Of a stretch of 10,606 nucleotides of DNA, positions 1 to 5,867 are shown one piece after another. The translations under genes were made by a program, and so were the position numbers. Under the pieces are notes generated by a model that worked only from the letters and a program-made list of their open reading frames with translations, made no database searches and had not been told where the DNA came from. The stretch is from positions 31,384 through 41,989 of the forward strand of contig DNXU01000204.1 in assembly GCA_003505715.1 (NCBI GenBank). The letters are read 5' to 3'. How positions within the stretch are numbered: the stretch's first letter is position 1; each line of letters opens with the position of its first letter. The stretch comes from Cyanobacteria bacterium UBA8803. GTDB lineage: Bacteria > Cyanobacteriota > Cyanobacteriia > Cyanobacteriales > Coleofasciculaceae.

Positions 1-185
1 CTTTGTGCGCGTTTGATAAAGCTTAATCGAGTAAATACATCCGAGTTGAATAAGCGGTAGCCACCTTCGGTTCTACCAAACGTCTTGAGCAAACCCAACT
101 CGTCATAGTAGCGAATGGTTTTGATGGGAATACCGCTTTCTTTAGCAATTACACCGATGAGTCTTGGCTGATCTTGAACTAACAT
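1..185 (-). CDS. MerR-family metal-responsive activator, N-terminal part (runs off window)
   Basis: Only the first 61 codons are present; the gene continues beyond position 1. Translation starts MLVQDQPRLIGVIAKESG and continues with IPIKTIRYYDELGLL and GGYRLF, the winged helix-turn-helix signature of MerR proteins (helix-turn-helix at about residues 9-28, IRYYDE at 24-29). The start at 185 is supported by AAGGAG at 193-198, seven bases upstream. MerR activators bind a dyad in an over-long promoter spacer and untwist it when they bind their effector. Two such promoters occur in this window, in front of this gene and in front of the CopZ-like gene, so autoregulation and control of the copper genes are likely. 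The effector-binding cysteines would be in the missing C-terminal part, so copper rather than another metal is inferred only from the neighbours. Confidence 0.9.
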   Translation of the reverse strand, partial: MLVQDQPRLIGVIAKESGIPIKTIRYYDELGLLKTFGRTEGGYRLFNSDVFTRLSFIKRAQ

Positions 186-227
186 GACTTAACTCCTTAA
201 TGAGATGCGATCTGAAGAACACTTCTC

Positions 228-256
228 GCTTGCGCTATGCCGCGTTGGGCGCAAGC
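228..256. repeat. Perfect 8-bp inverted repeat in the merR leader
   Basis: GCTTGCGC (228-235) and GCGCAAGC (249-256) are perfect inverted copies separated by 13 bases that include GCCGCG. The element lies between the merR promoter and its ribosome-binding site, so it would fold in the merR leader RNA. It is GC-rich compared with its surroundings, which is typical of the small dispersed palindromic repeats of cyanobacterial genomes. One copy alone cannot prove that it is dispersed. Confidence 0.5.
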
Positions 257-276
257 ATTGCTAATTGCCTCACCTT

Positions 277-308
277 ATCCTAAACTCTCTAGATAACTGG
301 AGAGTCAA
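277..308 (-). promoter_or_regulatory. MerR-type promoter/operator of merR
   Basis: On the minus strand, a -35 box TTGACT (308-303) and a -10 box TAGGAT (282-277) are separated by 20 bp, the long spacer typical of MerR-controlled promoters. The spacer is filled by a 22-bp dyad (284-305) whose nine-base arms differ at one position and flank a four-base centre (ATAA). The half-site CTCCAG is shared with the copZ promoter. The -35 box overlaps the TGA stop codon of the cupredoxin gene (305-307). Boxes and spacing are visible; activator binding is inferred. Confidence 0.75.
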
Positions 309-1258
309 GAGGATAACTCAAAAGCGATCGCCCTCCCGTTTTTGGAAACACTTGAACTGTGTACTTCAATTACTCCACGATTCATCTTCATGCCACACAT
401 AAATTCATACTCACCCGGCTGTTCTGGTATGAATTCCACCGTTGTTGTTTGGTCAGGTGTGAGGTCAACAGCAACGGCAAAGTCTGGAATTAGTAACTTG
501 TCATAGCACTTACTGAGATTTTTGCGTTGGAAGTGCAAGCGAAGGGGTTGTCCCGCTTCGACAATCACACGCTTCGGTTGATAGCCCTTTTCAACCACGA
601 CTGTCGCCTCCTGTATTCGCTCTGGTGTCATCGTTGCTTCGGCACTAGAGGTTGGAACAGTTGAATGGTCAGTGTAATGAGTAGGTTGCGGTATTGTTGC
701 TGAAGGGGCTACTGCTGTCGAATCCGCAGACTGCACCTCAACGACTCCCCGGAACATATTCATGCCGCAAGTGAATTCATATCTACCAGGTTTGTTAGGC
801 GTAAACTCGATCGCAGTCGTTCGATTGAGGGGAAGTTCTTGAGCAATGTGGAAGTCAGGAAATCGCACTTCCTCAAGACAACTGCTGGCATCTTGGCGAT
901 CAAAATTTAGCCGTACAGGTTGCCCTGCTTGTACTACGATTTGGCTCGGTTCATAACCGCCATCCACTGTAACATTTACTTCTTGAATTCCTCCCTCTGT
1001 CGTTGCTTGGCGAGACTTAGGTTTACTGAGTAGGAACCACCACAGTTCTAAACCAATCAGTCCCAATCCACCGAGCGTGACGGCAATTTTATTTCCTAAC
1101 GGTTGTTCAATGCGGCGAAACTGTACTGTTTGCTCTGTGTCAAACGATTCCCTCTCATTCATATCATGAGGCATTTGTGCAACGGCAATGCCTGAAGCAA
1201 TTCCTAGCCCAAGTCCTAAACTGGCGATACTACCGATGATTGGTATTTTATTGACCAT
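305..1258 (-). CDS. Membrane-anchored protein with two cupredoxin domains
   Basis: A 317-residue protein. It has two hydrophobic segments (about 5-27, ending AVAQ, and about 57-77 with the ELWWFLL motif), followed by K/R residues (79-83). Two homologous cupredoxin-like domains follow, at about 91-177 and 215-300. Each begins with a GYxPxxxxVxAGQPxRLxF strand and ends PGxYEFxCGMxMxRGVxEV. Candidate copper ligands in domain 1 are C127, H137, C164, M166 and M168. Domain 2 has C251, C288, M290 and M292, but alanine at the position matching H137. A Ser/Thr/Pro-rich linker with some histidine (about 178-212) joins them. The start is set by AGGAGG at 1266-1271, seven bases upstream. The gene lies 77 bp downstream of the CopZ-like gene with no good separate promoter, so cotranscription is likely. 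The role is probably copper binding, storage or handover; this is inferred from family and context. HIP1 lies in the 3' end. Confidence 0.88.
   Translation of the reverse strand: MVNKIPIIGSIASLGLGLGIASGIAVAQMPHDMNERESFDTEQTVQFRRIEQPLGNKIAVTLGGLGLIGLELWWFLLSKPKSRQATTEGGIQEVNVTVDGGYEPSQIVVQAGQPVRLNFDRQDASSCLEEVRFPDFHIAQELPLNRTTAIEFTPNKPGRYEFTCGMNMFRGVVEVQSADSTAVAPSATIPQPTHYTDHSTVPTSSAEATMTPERIQEATVVVEKGYQPKRVIVEAGQPLRLHFQRKNLSKCYDKLLIPDFAVAVDLTPDQTTTVEFIPEQPGEYEFMCGMKMNRGVIEVHSSSVSKNGRAIAFELSS
324..331. repeat. HIP1 palindrome
   Basis: The octamer GCGATCGC, the highly iterated palindrome of many cyanobacterial genomes, lies inside the 3' end of the cupredoxin gene. Confidence 0.9.
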
Positions 1259-1291
1259 TGGAAAACCTCCTATGTAAATGCAACGATGTTG

Positions 1292-1339
1292 TTAGCTACG
1301 CTAATGCTCCTGATTGGTCTTTGGACTATTGGTAGCTAA
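1292..1339 (-). other. Inverted repeat between copZ and the cupredoxin gene
   Basis: TTAGCTAC (1292-1299) and GTAGCTAA (1332-1339) are perfect eight-base inverted copies around a 32-base loop. One arm covers the stop codon of the CopZ-like gene. There is no T-run after it, so it does not look like a terminator. It may be a transcript-processing or RNA-stabilising stem between the two cistrons, or chance. Confidence 0.3.
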
Positions 1340-1530
1340 GCCACTGAATATCCGGCGTCAGTAATAGCTTGCTTCACAACCGCCTCAGATACTTCTGTCT
1401 CAATGCTGACTAACTTGGTTTTTGGATCGGCAGTAACGTTAGCTGTCGGATCAACTGCCTTGATTGCCTTAGTAATAGTGTCTGTGCAGGCAGAACATGC
1501 CATGTCGGGAACTTTGAGTTGCACTGTCAT
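1336..1530 (-). CDS. copZ: CopZ-like heavy-metal-associated (HMA) copper chaperone
   Basis: A 64-residue protein that is a single HMA ferredoxin-like domain. The metal-binding loop MACSAC (residues 10-15, C12 and C15) is visible, and the chain ends with AITDAGYSVA, as expected for the family. Such proteins carry Cu(I) in the cytoplasm and deliver it to P-type ATPases or to the regulator. The frame is open upstream to 1626, but the ATG at 1530 is the right start. It has AGGA at 1539-1542 at proper spacing, the shorter product is exactly one HMA domain, and the MerR-type promoter at 1562-1593 lies inside the longer version. The cupredoxin gene follows in the same direction. No copper ATPase is present in the window; it may lie beyond merR. 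Copper rather than another soft metal is inferred from the cupredoxin partner. Confidence 0.9.
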   Translation of the reverse strand: MTVQLKVPDMACSACTDTITKAIKAVDPTANVTADPKTKLVSIETEVSEAVVKQAITDAGYSVA

Positions 1531-1561
1531 GATTCCAATCCTTTTACTGTGAACTCCCTTT

Positions 1562-1593
1562 ATTTTGAAATCTCCAGTATGCTGGAGAGTCAA
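1562..1593 (-). promoter_or_regulatory. MerR-type promoter/operator of copZ
   Basis: On the minus strand, TTGACT (1593-1588) and a -10-like CAAAAT (1567-1562, four of six to consensus) are 20 bp apart. The spacer holds a 22-bp dyad (1569-1590) with arms that match at eight of nine positions (CTCCAG on one side, CTGGAG on the other) around a four-base centre. The architecture and half-site are the same as at the merR promoter. The predicted transcript start is about 25 bases before the copZ start codon. Confidence 0.8.
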
Positions 1594-1744
1594 GACCCTT
1601 AAGCAGAATTTTTTCTTGCTGGTCAAAAAGCTGAGCTAGCGCCTTGGAGGAAAAGGCAGATACTAGCACCCCTCCCGAATTTTAAGTTTTTAGTAAGATT
1701 ACCCCCACTGCCAAATTTAATTTAATTCACAACTATTGACGAGA

Positions 1745-2200
1745 ATGTATACATCTCACCTCTATGAAACAGATTTTTACGGCTGGACTCAAGAGCAGGT
1801 GACGCTGCTCAGAGCTAGGCAGTGGGATCGATTAGACACGCTCAACCTGATTGAGGAGATTGAATCGTTGGGCCGGAAAGAGCGACAAGAACTGAGAAAT
1901 CGACTAGGAGTGTTGTTAGGGCACCTCCTGAAGTGGCAATTTCAACCTAACAAACGCAGCAATAGCTGGTTGGGTACAATTCGAGAGCAACGTGTTCAAA
2001 TCAAGCTGCTGTTGCAGGATAGTCCTAGTTTGAAGCCCTATCTCGATGAGGTTTTCCTTGATGCTTACGAACTCGGCTTAGCTTTAGCGATGCAACAGAC
2101 TCAGCTGGGCGAACAGGTTTTTCCAGAAGAATGTCCCTACACTCCAGAGCAAGTGATGAACCCAGAATTCCTGCCAGAATTGCATCAGGCTGATGGTTAA
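1745..2200 (+). CDS. DUF29 family protein
   Basis: A 151-residue protein from the ATG at 1745. It carries the family hallmarks: YETDFYGWTQEQ near the N-terminus, LNLIEEIESLGRKER at about residues 30-45, LLGHLLKWQFQP at about 58-69, SWLGTIREQR at about 75-84, and CPYTPEQV near the C-terminus. The length is normal for DUF29, so the gene looks intact. DUF29 proteins are small, mainly helical, abundant in cyanobacteria and of unknown function. A TTG three codons upstream (1736) is in frame, but neither start has a clear ribosome-binding site, and the family-conserved part begins after the ATG. The gene is monocistronic: the copper module diverges from it on the left and the cyclase converges on it from the right. 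Nothing in the context indicates a role. Confidence 0.9.
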   Translation: MYTSHLYETDFYGWTQEQVTLLRARQWDRLDTLNLIEEIESLGRKERQELRNRLGVLLGHLLKWQFQPNKRSNSWLGTIREQRVQIKLLLQDSPSLKPYLDEVFLDAYELGLALAMQQTQLGEQVFPEECPYTPEQVMNPEFLPELHQADG

Positions 2201-2353
2201 AGGGCGCGATCGCTCAAGTGATAAGCTTGTTGTGCATTAATGGCCACATAAGCCACTGGATTCTTGGTTTTGCTTACCTTACCCATTTTGCCCAAAGCTG
2301 GCACACAGCAATAAAATTGCTTGAGTATCTGGTGACAGCACATGGTAATCCAT
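2197..2353 (-). pseudogene. Possible remnant of a decayed minus-strand gene
   Basis: Reading leftwards from an ATG at 2353, a 24-codon frame gives MDYHVLSPDTQAILLLCASF and then stops at 2279. A shifted frame then continues with MGKVSKTKNPVAYVAINA to a stop at 2197-2199, overlapping the end of the DUF29 gene. From memory, the LSPDTQAILLL start resembles the N-terminus of some DprA-like proteins, which would make this a heavily truncated, frameshifted remnant. The resemblance is short and unverified; it could equally be chance reading of intergenic DNA. The rest of the gap, 2354-2442, shows nothing I recognise. Confidence 0.25.
2206..2213. repeat. HIP1 palindrome
   Basis: A GCGATCGC copy lies just downstream of the DUF29 stop codon. 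Confidence 0.9.
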
Positions 2354-2442
2354 AATTTTCTAGTTGTGGGTTAGATGACAGTTCGGATTTATTCTCTAGC
2401 ATCGCTGATATCGCGCCCCATCTAGTATTGTGTTGTTTGAAC

Positions 2443-4683
2443 TCACACTCTGATTTGGTTTGCCGTTATCCAGTTTTTGAGCAAGTCTTCAATTTCTGGA
2501 GCAATCACCGTAAATTGCAGCCAAACATTATTGGTTTCAGTTTTTAATGATTCACTAACTCTGGCATAAAAATCTCCTCTGGTTTTTTCCGAATTTGACG
2601 GATTGAAGAAATAAATTTGAATACTGGTCAAAGGTTCTAGGGGAATTTCAGAACGAAGAGCGGCTCCATTTAGGGATAACTGAAAAATCCTTCCTTGAAA
2701 ACGCTGTTCACCAATATCCTTGCCGCTAATCACCGTAAATTCAATGAGTATTTCTTCCTTGAGGGAAACAATGAGTTCATCGGCTTCCGGTAAATATAAA
2801 TTGTATTTTCCACCCATTCCTCCCACTTCATAAATGGGAATGGGTTGATGAAAGCCTTTCGGTTGTACTAATTTTTCATGAATAATTTTAACGTGTTCAG
2901 TCCCGGCCTCTTTCCAAGTCTCCTCAGAGATGAGAATTTGGTCGCCTACCGTATAGGATTCTATTCGAGATGCCAGGTTAATCGGACTGCCAATCACTGT
3001 CCACTTTGCCCGTTTTTGGGAGCCAATATTGCCAACGACGACTTCCCCCGTATTAATCCCGATGCCCATCTTAATTTTGGGTAAGCCTGACTGTTTTAAT
3101 TGGTCATTAACGGTAGACATAGCTAATTGCATAGCAACGGCACAAGCTACAGCCCGTTCAGCGTCATCTTGCTGTTGAGTTGGAGCACCAAAAAATACTA
3201 GAATCGCATCCCCAATAAAATCATTAATCGTTCCTTTGTATTGGGTAATGATATCTGTCATTACGGTGAAGTAGATGTTTAATAGGGATGCCACTTGTTC
3301 AGGAGGCAAGCGTTCTGATATATTAGAAAAGCCGCGCAAATCTGACATAAGAATTGTCACATTCTGCCGTTGCATTTCTAAGCTTAAGGTATCCGGAGTT
3401 TCTAAGAGATTGGCGACAACTTCATCGGTTAAATAGCGGCTAAAAAAAGAACGGATATCGGCGGCTTGGTAGGCGAGATAACTGGTAATTGCAATGACAG
3501 AACCCACCAAGGCTATGGCAGGGGGAACGAGGGGAATCCACCACCCTTGTAGAAAAGTGAGAGAGCAAATTCCTAGCAAACTCCCGCCCGCCAATAAGGT
3601 GAAACTAATCGATGGAAACGAAAACTTAGCAACCCCCCCAGCATAACGCCATCGCCAACGAATGGTGGCACCGATGAATGACCAGAGGACTATCCATAAC
3701 CATTCGATGGGTTCAGTCCAGGTTTTAATTAAAGGACGTTCTCCGAAAGCAGCGCTGATAATTTGACTGGCAATTTGGGCATGAATGAAAATGCCATAAG
3801 TGGTTTGGGGATTGCCAATCAGGATGCTACTATAAGGTGTGAGAAATTCATCTTTTTTACTAGGAGCAGTATAGCCAATTAATACGATGCGATCGCGCAT
3901 TAAATCGGCAGGGACTTGGTTGGCTAAAACGGCGGATAATGATATAGTTTTGAAAGGAGAGTGACGATAATTTATCATCATCTGATACCCTCCAGCATCG
4001 GTGCGGATATAGCCGCCATCATGAGCTTCCCAAGGGATAAACACCGCTTGACCTAATTGCAAATGTTCGGGATTTTGGGGGGACCCTTCGGGAAGGATTC
4101 CTGCTGGTTCTAAATAGAGTTGGGCGAGTCCTAAGCCTAAACTCGGCAGGGTATCTCCGGTTTCTGAAGTGATGGAAATAAAGCCACGTCTAAGTTTGCC
4201 ATCGGCATCTAAAATAACATCAGCCCCGGCAATTTGTCCCAGTTCTTCTAAGATGGGTGAAGCGGTAACGGAGGAGTTAGAATCATTGGCGATAACTTTT
4301 TTAATCCCCAGTAAATTGGGTGTAGTTTGAAAGACTTGGCTTAACTGTTCTTGTCCAGTTCCTTCTGGCTGATCTCGAACTATATCTAAACCAATTGCCC
4401 TTGGTTGCTGCTGTTTAATTTTAGTAAGGAGTTGGGCTAATTCAGCATCACTGAGGGTGGCTTTTCCGAGTTGTTTAATATCGGTTTCGGTAATCCCAAT
4501 AATCACAAGGCGGGAATCGAGGGATTCAGGAGGACATAAGCGGATTAATTGGTCAAAAGCGGCTAACTCAAATAATTGCAAGAATCCTAGCCAGCGTAGC
4601 AGCAGCACGAATCCGGTAACAGTGGGGACTGTTACCCATACTCCTCGCCATGTCCAAAAGAATTTCTTGAGTTTTGGCAACAT
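2443..4683 (-). CDS. CHASE2-domain class III adenylate/guanylate cyclase with PilZ-like C-terminus
   Basis: A 746-residue membrane sensor enzyme making a cyclic nucleotide from ATP or GTP. An N-terminal membrane segment (about 15-33) precedes an extracytoplasmic CHASE2 domain (about 36-315). Three closely spaced membrane helices (about 327-341, 356-377, 381-404) and a short linker lead to the cytoplasmic class III catalytic domain (about 441-620). Metal-binding aspartates D448 (MSDLRGF) and D492 (FIGDAIL) and the transition-state pair N569/R573 (INLASR) are present, so it should be active. The base-selecting position that is Lys in adenylate cyclases is D488; the partner T562 is retained. Residues about 633-740 look like a PilZ-type barrel (QLSLNGA at 668-674) without the upstream RxxxR. 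The start has no clear ribosome-binding site. It follows the DUF928 gene by 77 bp and is probably cotranscribed with it. Confidence 0.92.
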   Translation of the reverse strand: MLPKLKKFFWTWRGVWVTVPTVTGFVLLLRWLGFLQLFELAAFDQLIRLCPPESLDSRLVIIGITETDIKQLGKATLSDAELAQLLTKIKQQQPRAIGLDIVRDQPEGTGQEQLSQVFQTTPNLLGIKKVIANDSNSSVTASPILEELGQIAGADVILDADGKLRRGFISITSETGDTLPSLGLGLAQLYLEPAGILPEGSPQNPEHLQLGQAVFIPWEAHDGGYIRTDAGGYQMMINYRHSPFKTISLSAVLANQVPADLMRDRIVLIGYTAPSKKDEFLTPYSSILIGNPQTTYGIFIHAQIASQIISAAFGERPLIKTWTEPIEWLWIVLWSFIGATIRWRWRYAGGVAKFSFPSISFTLLAGGSLLGICSLTFLQGWWIPLVPPAIALVGSVIAITSYLAYQAADIRSFFSRYLTDEVVANLLETPDTLSLEMQRQNVTILMSDLRGFSNISERLPPEQVASLLNIYFTVMTDIITQYKGTINDFIGDAILVFFGAPTQQQDDAERAVACAVAMQLAMSTVNDQLKQSGLPKIKMGIGINTGEVVVGNIGSQKRAKWTVIGSPINLASRIESYTVGDQILISEETWKEAGTEHVKIIHEKLVQPKGFHQPIPIYEVGGMGGKYNLYLPEADELIVSLKEEILIEFTVISGKDIGEQRFQGRIFQLSLNGAALRSEIPLEPLTSIQIYFFNPSNSEKTRGDFYARVSESLKTETNNVWLQFTVIAPEIEDLLKNWITANQIRV
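3889..3896. repeat. HIP1 palindrome
   Basis: A GCGATCGC copy lies inside the CHASE2 part of the cyclase gene. Confidence 0.9.
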
Positions 4684-4760
4684 TTAATGTTGTGATTAGG
4701 TTGTGGGAGTTGAGAATTTTGTAGTGAACGAGACAGAAAAAATTAGGGTTGAGTGGTATT

Positions 4761-5546
4761 CTACTGCTCGAACTCACAGCAATTGAGTAATGGTTGTTCA
4801 GCTAATTCTGCTAATTTTGTTGAATCTAACAACTCTTTCCACTGATTCTCTAAGGCGGGATTGTTCGGCTGAAGTTGGCGTAAATCGGCTAGACTGTTGA
4901 GGGCGTCGTACCAAAATCCACCGTTGTCATCTCCTTGGGCATAGAGTGCGGGTAGTGTATCAGGTTTGGCATTGGAAATTTGTTGTTTAAAGGTGGCATT
5001 GGGGGTGATACGTTGAAACCAGATTCTTTCTGTGATGCCGTTATTGCTACTATTAGCTGAATCGCAAATTAGACTAACTGACCACCAATAGAATTTATTA
5101 GGTTCTAAAGGTTTGATGTTAGTATCGGCTAAGTTGAGGCTAACAATACCAGCTTGGTTGGGTAAAGAGAATCGGGTTCTGATTACTGATTTATTGTTGC
5201 CATCTCGGAGAACTAATTCACCAATTGTGGCTTTAGATTTGGGAAGGTAAACTAGTAAGGTGGGATATTCAGATAGGTGAAAACCGTAATAGATTTGACC
5301 GTTTTGCTCCTCAATTGTTTCGGGTACGGAAAGATAATCTGGGATTAGAGGGATAATCTCTTTAATTTTCTGGTTGGAGTCAACACAAATCGGTTCGCCG
5401 CGAGAACCACCAAGAACAGTTCGTGTCGGGGCTGGGCGTCTGGGGTATCTATAGGGAACAGATAAAGCCGGATTTCCTATGCCTTCTAGAGATAAAGTAA
5501 CAGCGAAAGTTAGAGCAACAGAGAAGAACGATTTTAGCTTGACCAT
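4761..5546 (-). CDS. DUF928 family exported protein
   Basis: A 261-residue protein. The N-terminus has K3 and K5, a hydrophobic stretch (about 7-20) and a probable signal peptidase site near ALS (27-29), so it is predicted to be periplasmic. The mature part follows the DUF928 pattern: GSRGEPIC (48-54), SEYPTLLVYLP (92-102), GELVLRDG (109-116), QAGIVSLNL (131-139), FYWWSVSLIC (152-161), RIWFQRI (174-180) and GGFWYDALNSLADLR (209-223). C54 and C161 could form a disulfide; a CC pair sits near the C-terminus (256-257). The function of DUF928 is unknown. I recall that it is often next to CHASE2 and CHAT genes in cyanobacteria, as here, where the cyclase follows and the WD40-TPR-CHAT gene diverges. 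A periplasmic partner or ligand of the CHASE2 domain is one possibility, unproven. Confidence 0.88.
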   Translation of the reverse strand: MVKLKSFFSVALTFAVTLSLEGIGNPALSVPYRYPRRPAPTRTVLGGSRGEPICVDSNQKIKEIIPLIPDYLSVPETIEEQNGQIYYGFHLSEYPTLLVYLPKSKATIGELVLRDGNNKSVIRTRFSLPNQAGIVSLNLADTNIKPLEPNKFYWWSVSLICDSANSSNNGITERIWFQRITPNATFKQQISNAKPDTLPALYAQGDDNGGFWYDALNSLADLRQLQPNNPALENQWKELLDSTKLAELAEQPLLNCCEFEQ

Positions 5547-5609
5547 TCCCTACTTTTCCTTAATTTCGCGTGAATTTTCCGTTTATCGTAGCACATTGAT
5601 TACTAATTT

Positions 5610-5640
5610 AGAGGAGAAAGTGGTAGAGTGCCACTCCTCT
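5610..5640. repeat. Inverted repeat on the DUF928 side of the divergent region
   Basis: AGAGGAG (5610-5616) and CTCCTCT (5634-5640) are perfect inverted copies. Nested between and across them, GAGTG-C-CACTC (5626-5636) is a second perfect palindrome. There is no T-run on either side, so it is not a factor-independent terminator. It lies about 65-95 bp upstream of the DUF928 start and could be an operator or a leader stem. Confidence 0.4.
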
Positions 5641-5722
5641 CAGATAAGTTAATTTTTCTTCACTTAAATAACTAGACTACTGGACGTTTGTTTAAAAATA
5701 ATTACAAAAGAAGGGTTTTTCC

Positions 5723-5753
5723 TTGCCAGGGAAGATAATCAATTATCTATAAT
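5723..5753 (+). promoter_or_regulatory. Promoter of the WD40-TPR-CHAT gene with spacer dyad
   Basis: TTGCCA (5723-5728) and a perfect TATAAT (5748-5753) are separated by 19 bp. A perfect 16-bp dyad (AGATAAT-CA-ATTATCT, 5733-5748) fills most of the spacer and touches the -10 box. The predicted transcript starts near 5760, giving a leader of about 108 bases. A weaker alternative (TTGCAC at 5755 with TAGCGA at 5777) overlaps downstream. A repressor or activator site is inferred from position only. Confidence 0.55.
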
Positions 5754-5827
5754 TTTGCACATTGAGATAAAAAGTGTAGCGATTCGTCCACGGGGAACTT
5801 CAGTTTAGGAATTTAAAAGAGAAATTC

Positions 5828-5838
5828 GGGGAATCCCC
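5828..5838 (+). other. Short GC hairpin in the CHAT-gene leader
   Basis: GGGG-AAT-CCCC forms a tight four-pair stem 29 bases upstream of the start codon. It is the only GC-rich structure in the leader. It lies too far away to cover the start codon and its function is unknown. Confidence 0.3.
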
Positions 5839-5867
5839 CTCTCCGTTCCTGCCAACTTCCTTAAAAA

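Larger units (their letters stand above)
5547..5867. other. Divergent intergenic region between DUF928 and the CHAT gene
   Basis: This 321-bp AT-rich gap separates the two divergent transcription units. It holds a plus-strand promoter with a dyad, a stem next to the DUF928 side and a short hairpin in the CHAT-gene leader, each listed separately. I could not identify a convincing -35/-10 pair for DUF928. No coding sequence or RNA gene is evident. Confidence 0.7.

Noticed and set aside
1336..1626. Longer 96-residue version of the CopZ-like protein starting at 1626
   Set aside because: The extra 32 codons cover the MerR-type promoter and dyad, and the ATG at 1530 has a ribosome-binding site and gives exactly one HMA domain.
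1736..1744. TTG start for the DUF29 gene
   Set aside because: ATG at 1745 is three codons later, family similarity begins after it, and the TTG has no better ribosome-binding site.
2878..3084. Plus-strand open frame of 68 codons
   Set aside because: It is antisense to the conserved catalytic domain of the cyclase and resembles no family; the same applies to 4457-4687.
5610..5640. Factor-independent terminator
   Set aside because: The stem is followed by no T-run on either strand and lies between divergent promoters, not after a gene.
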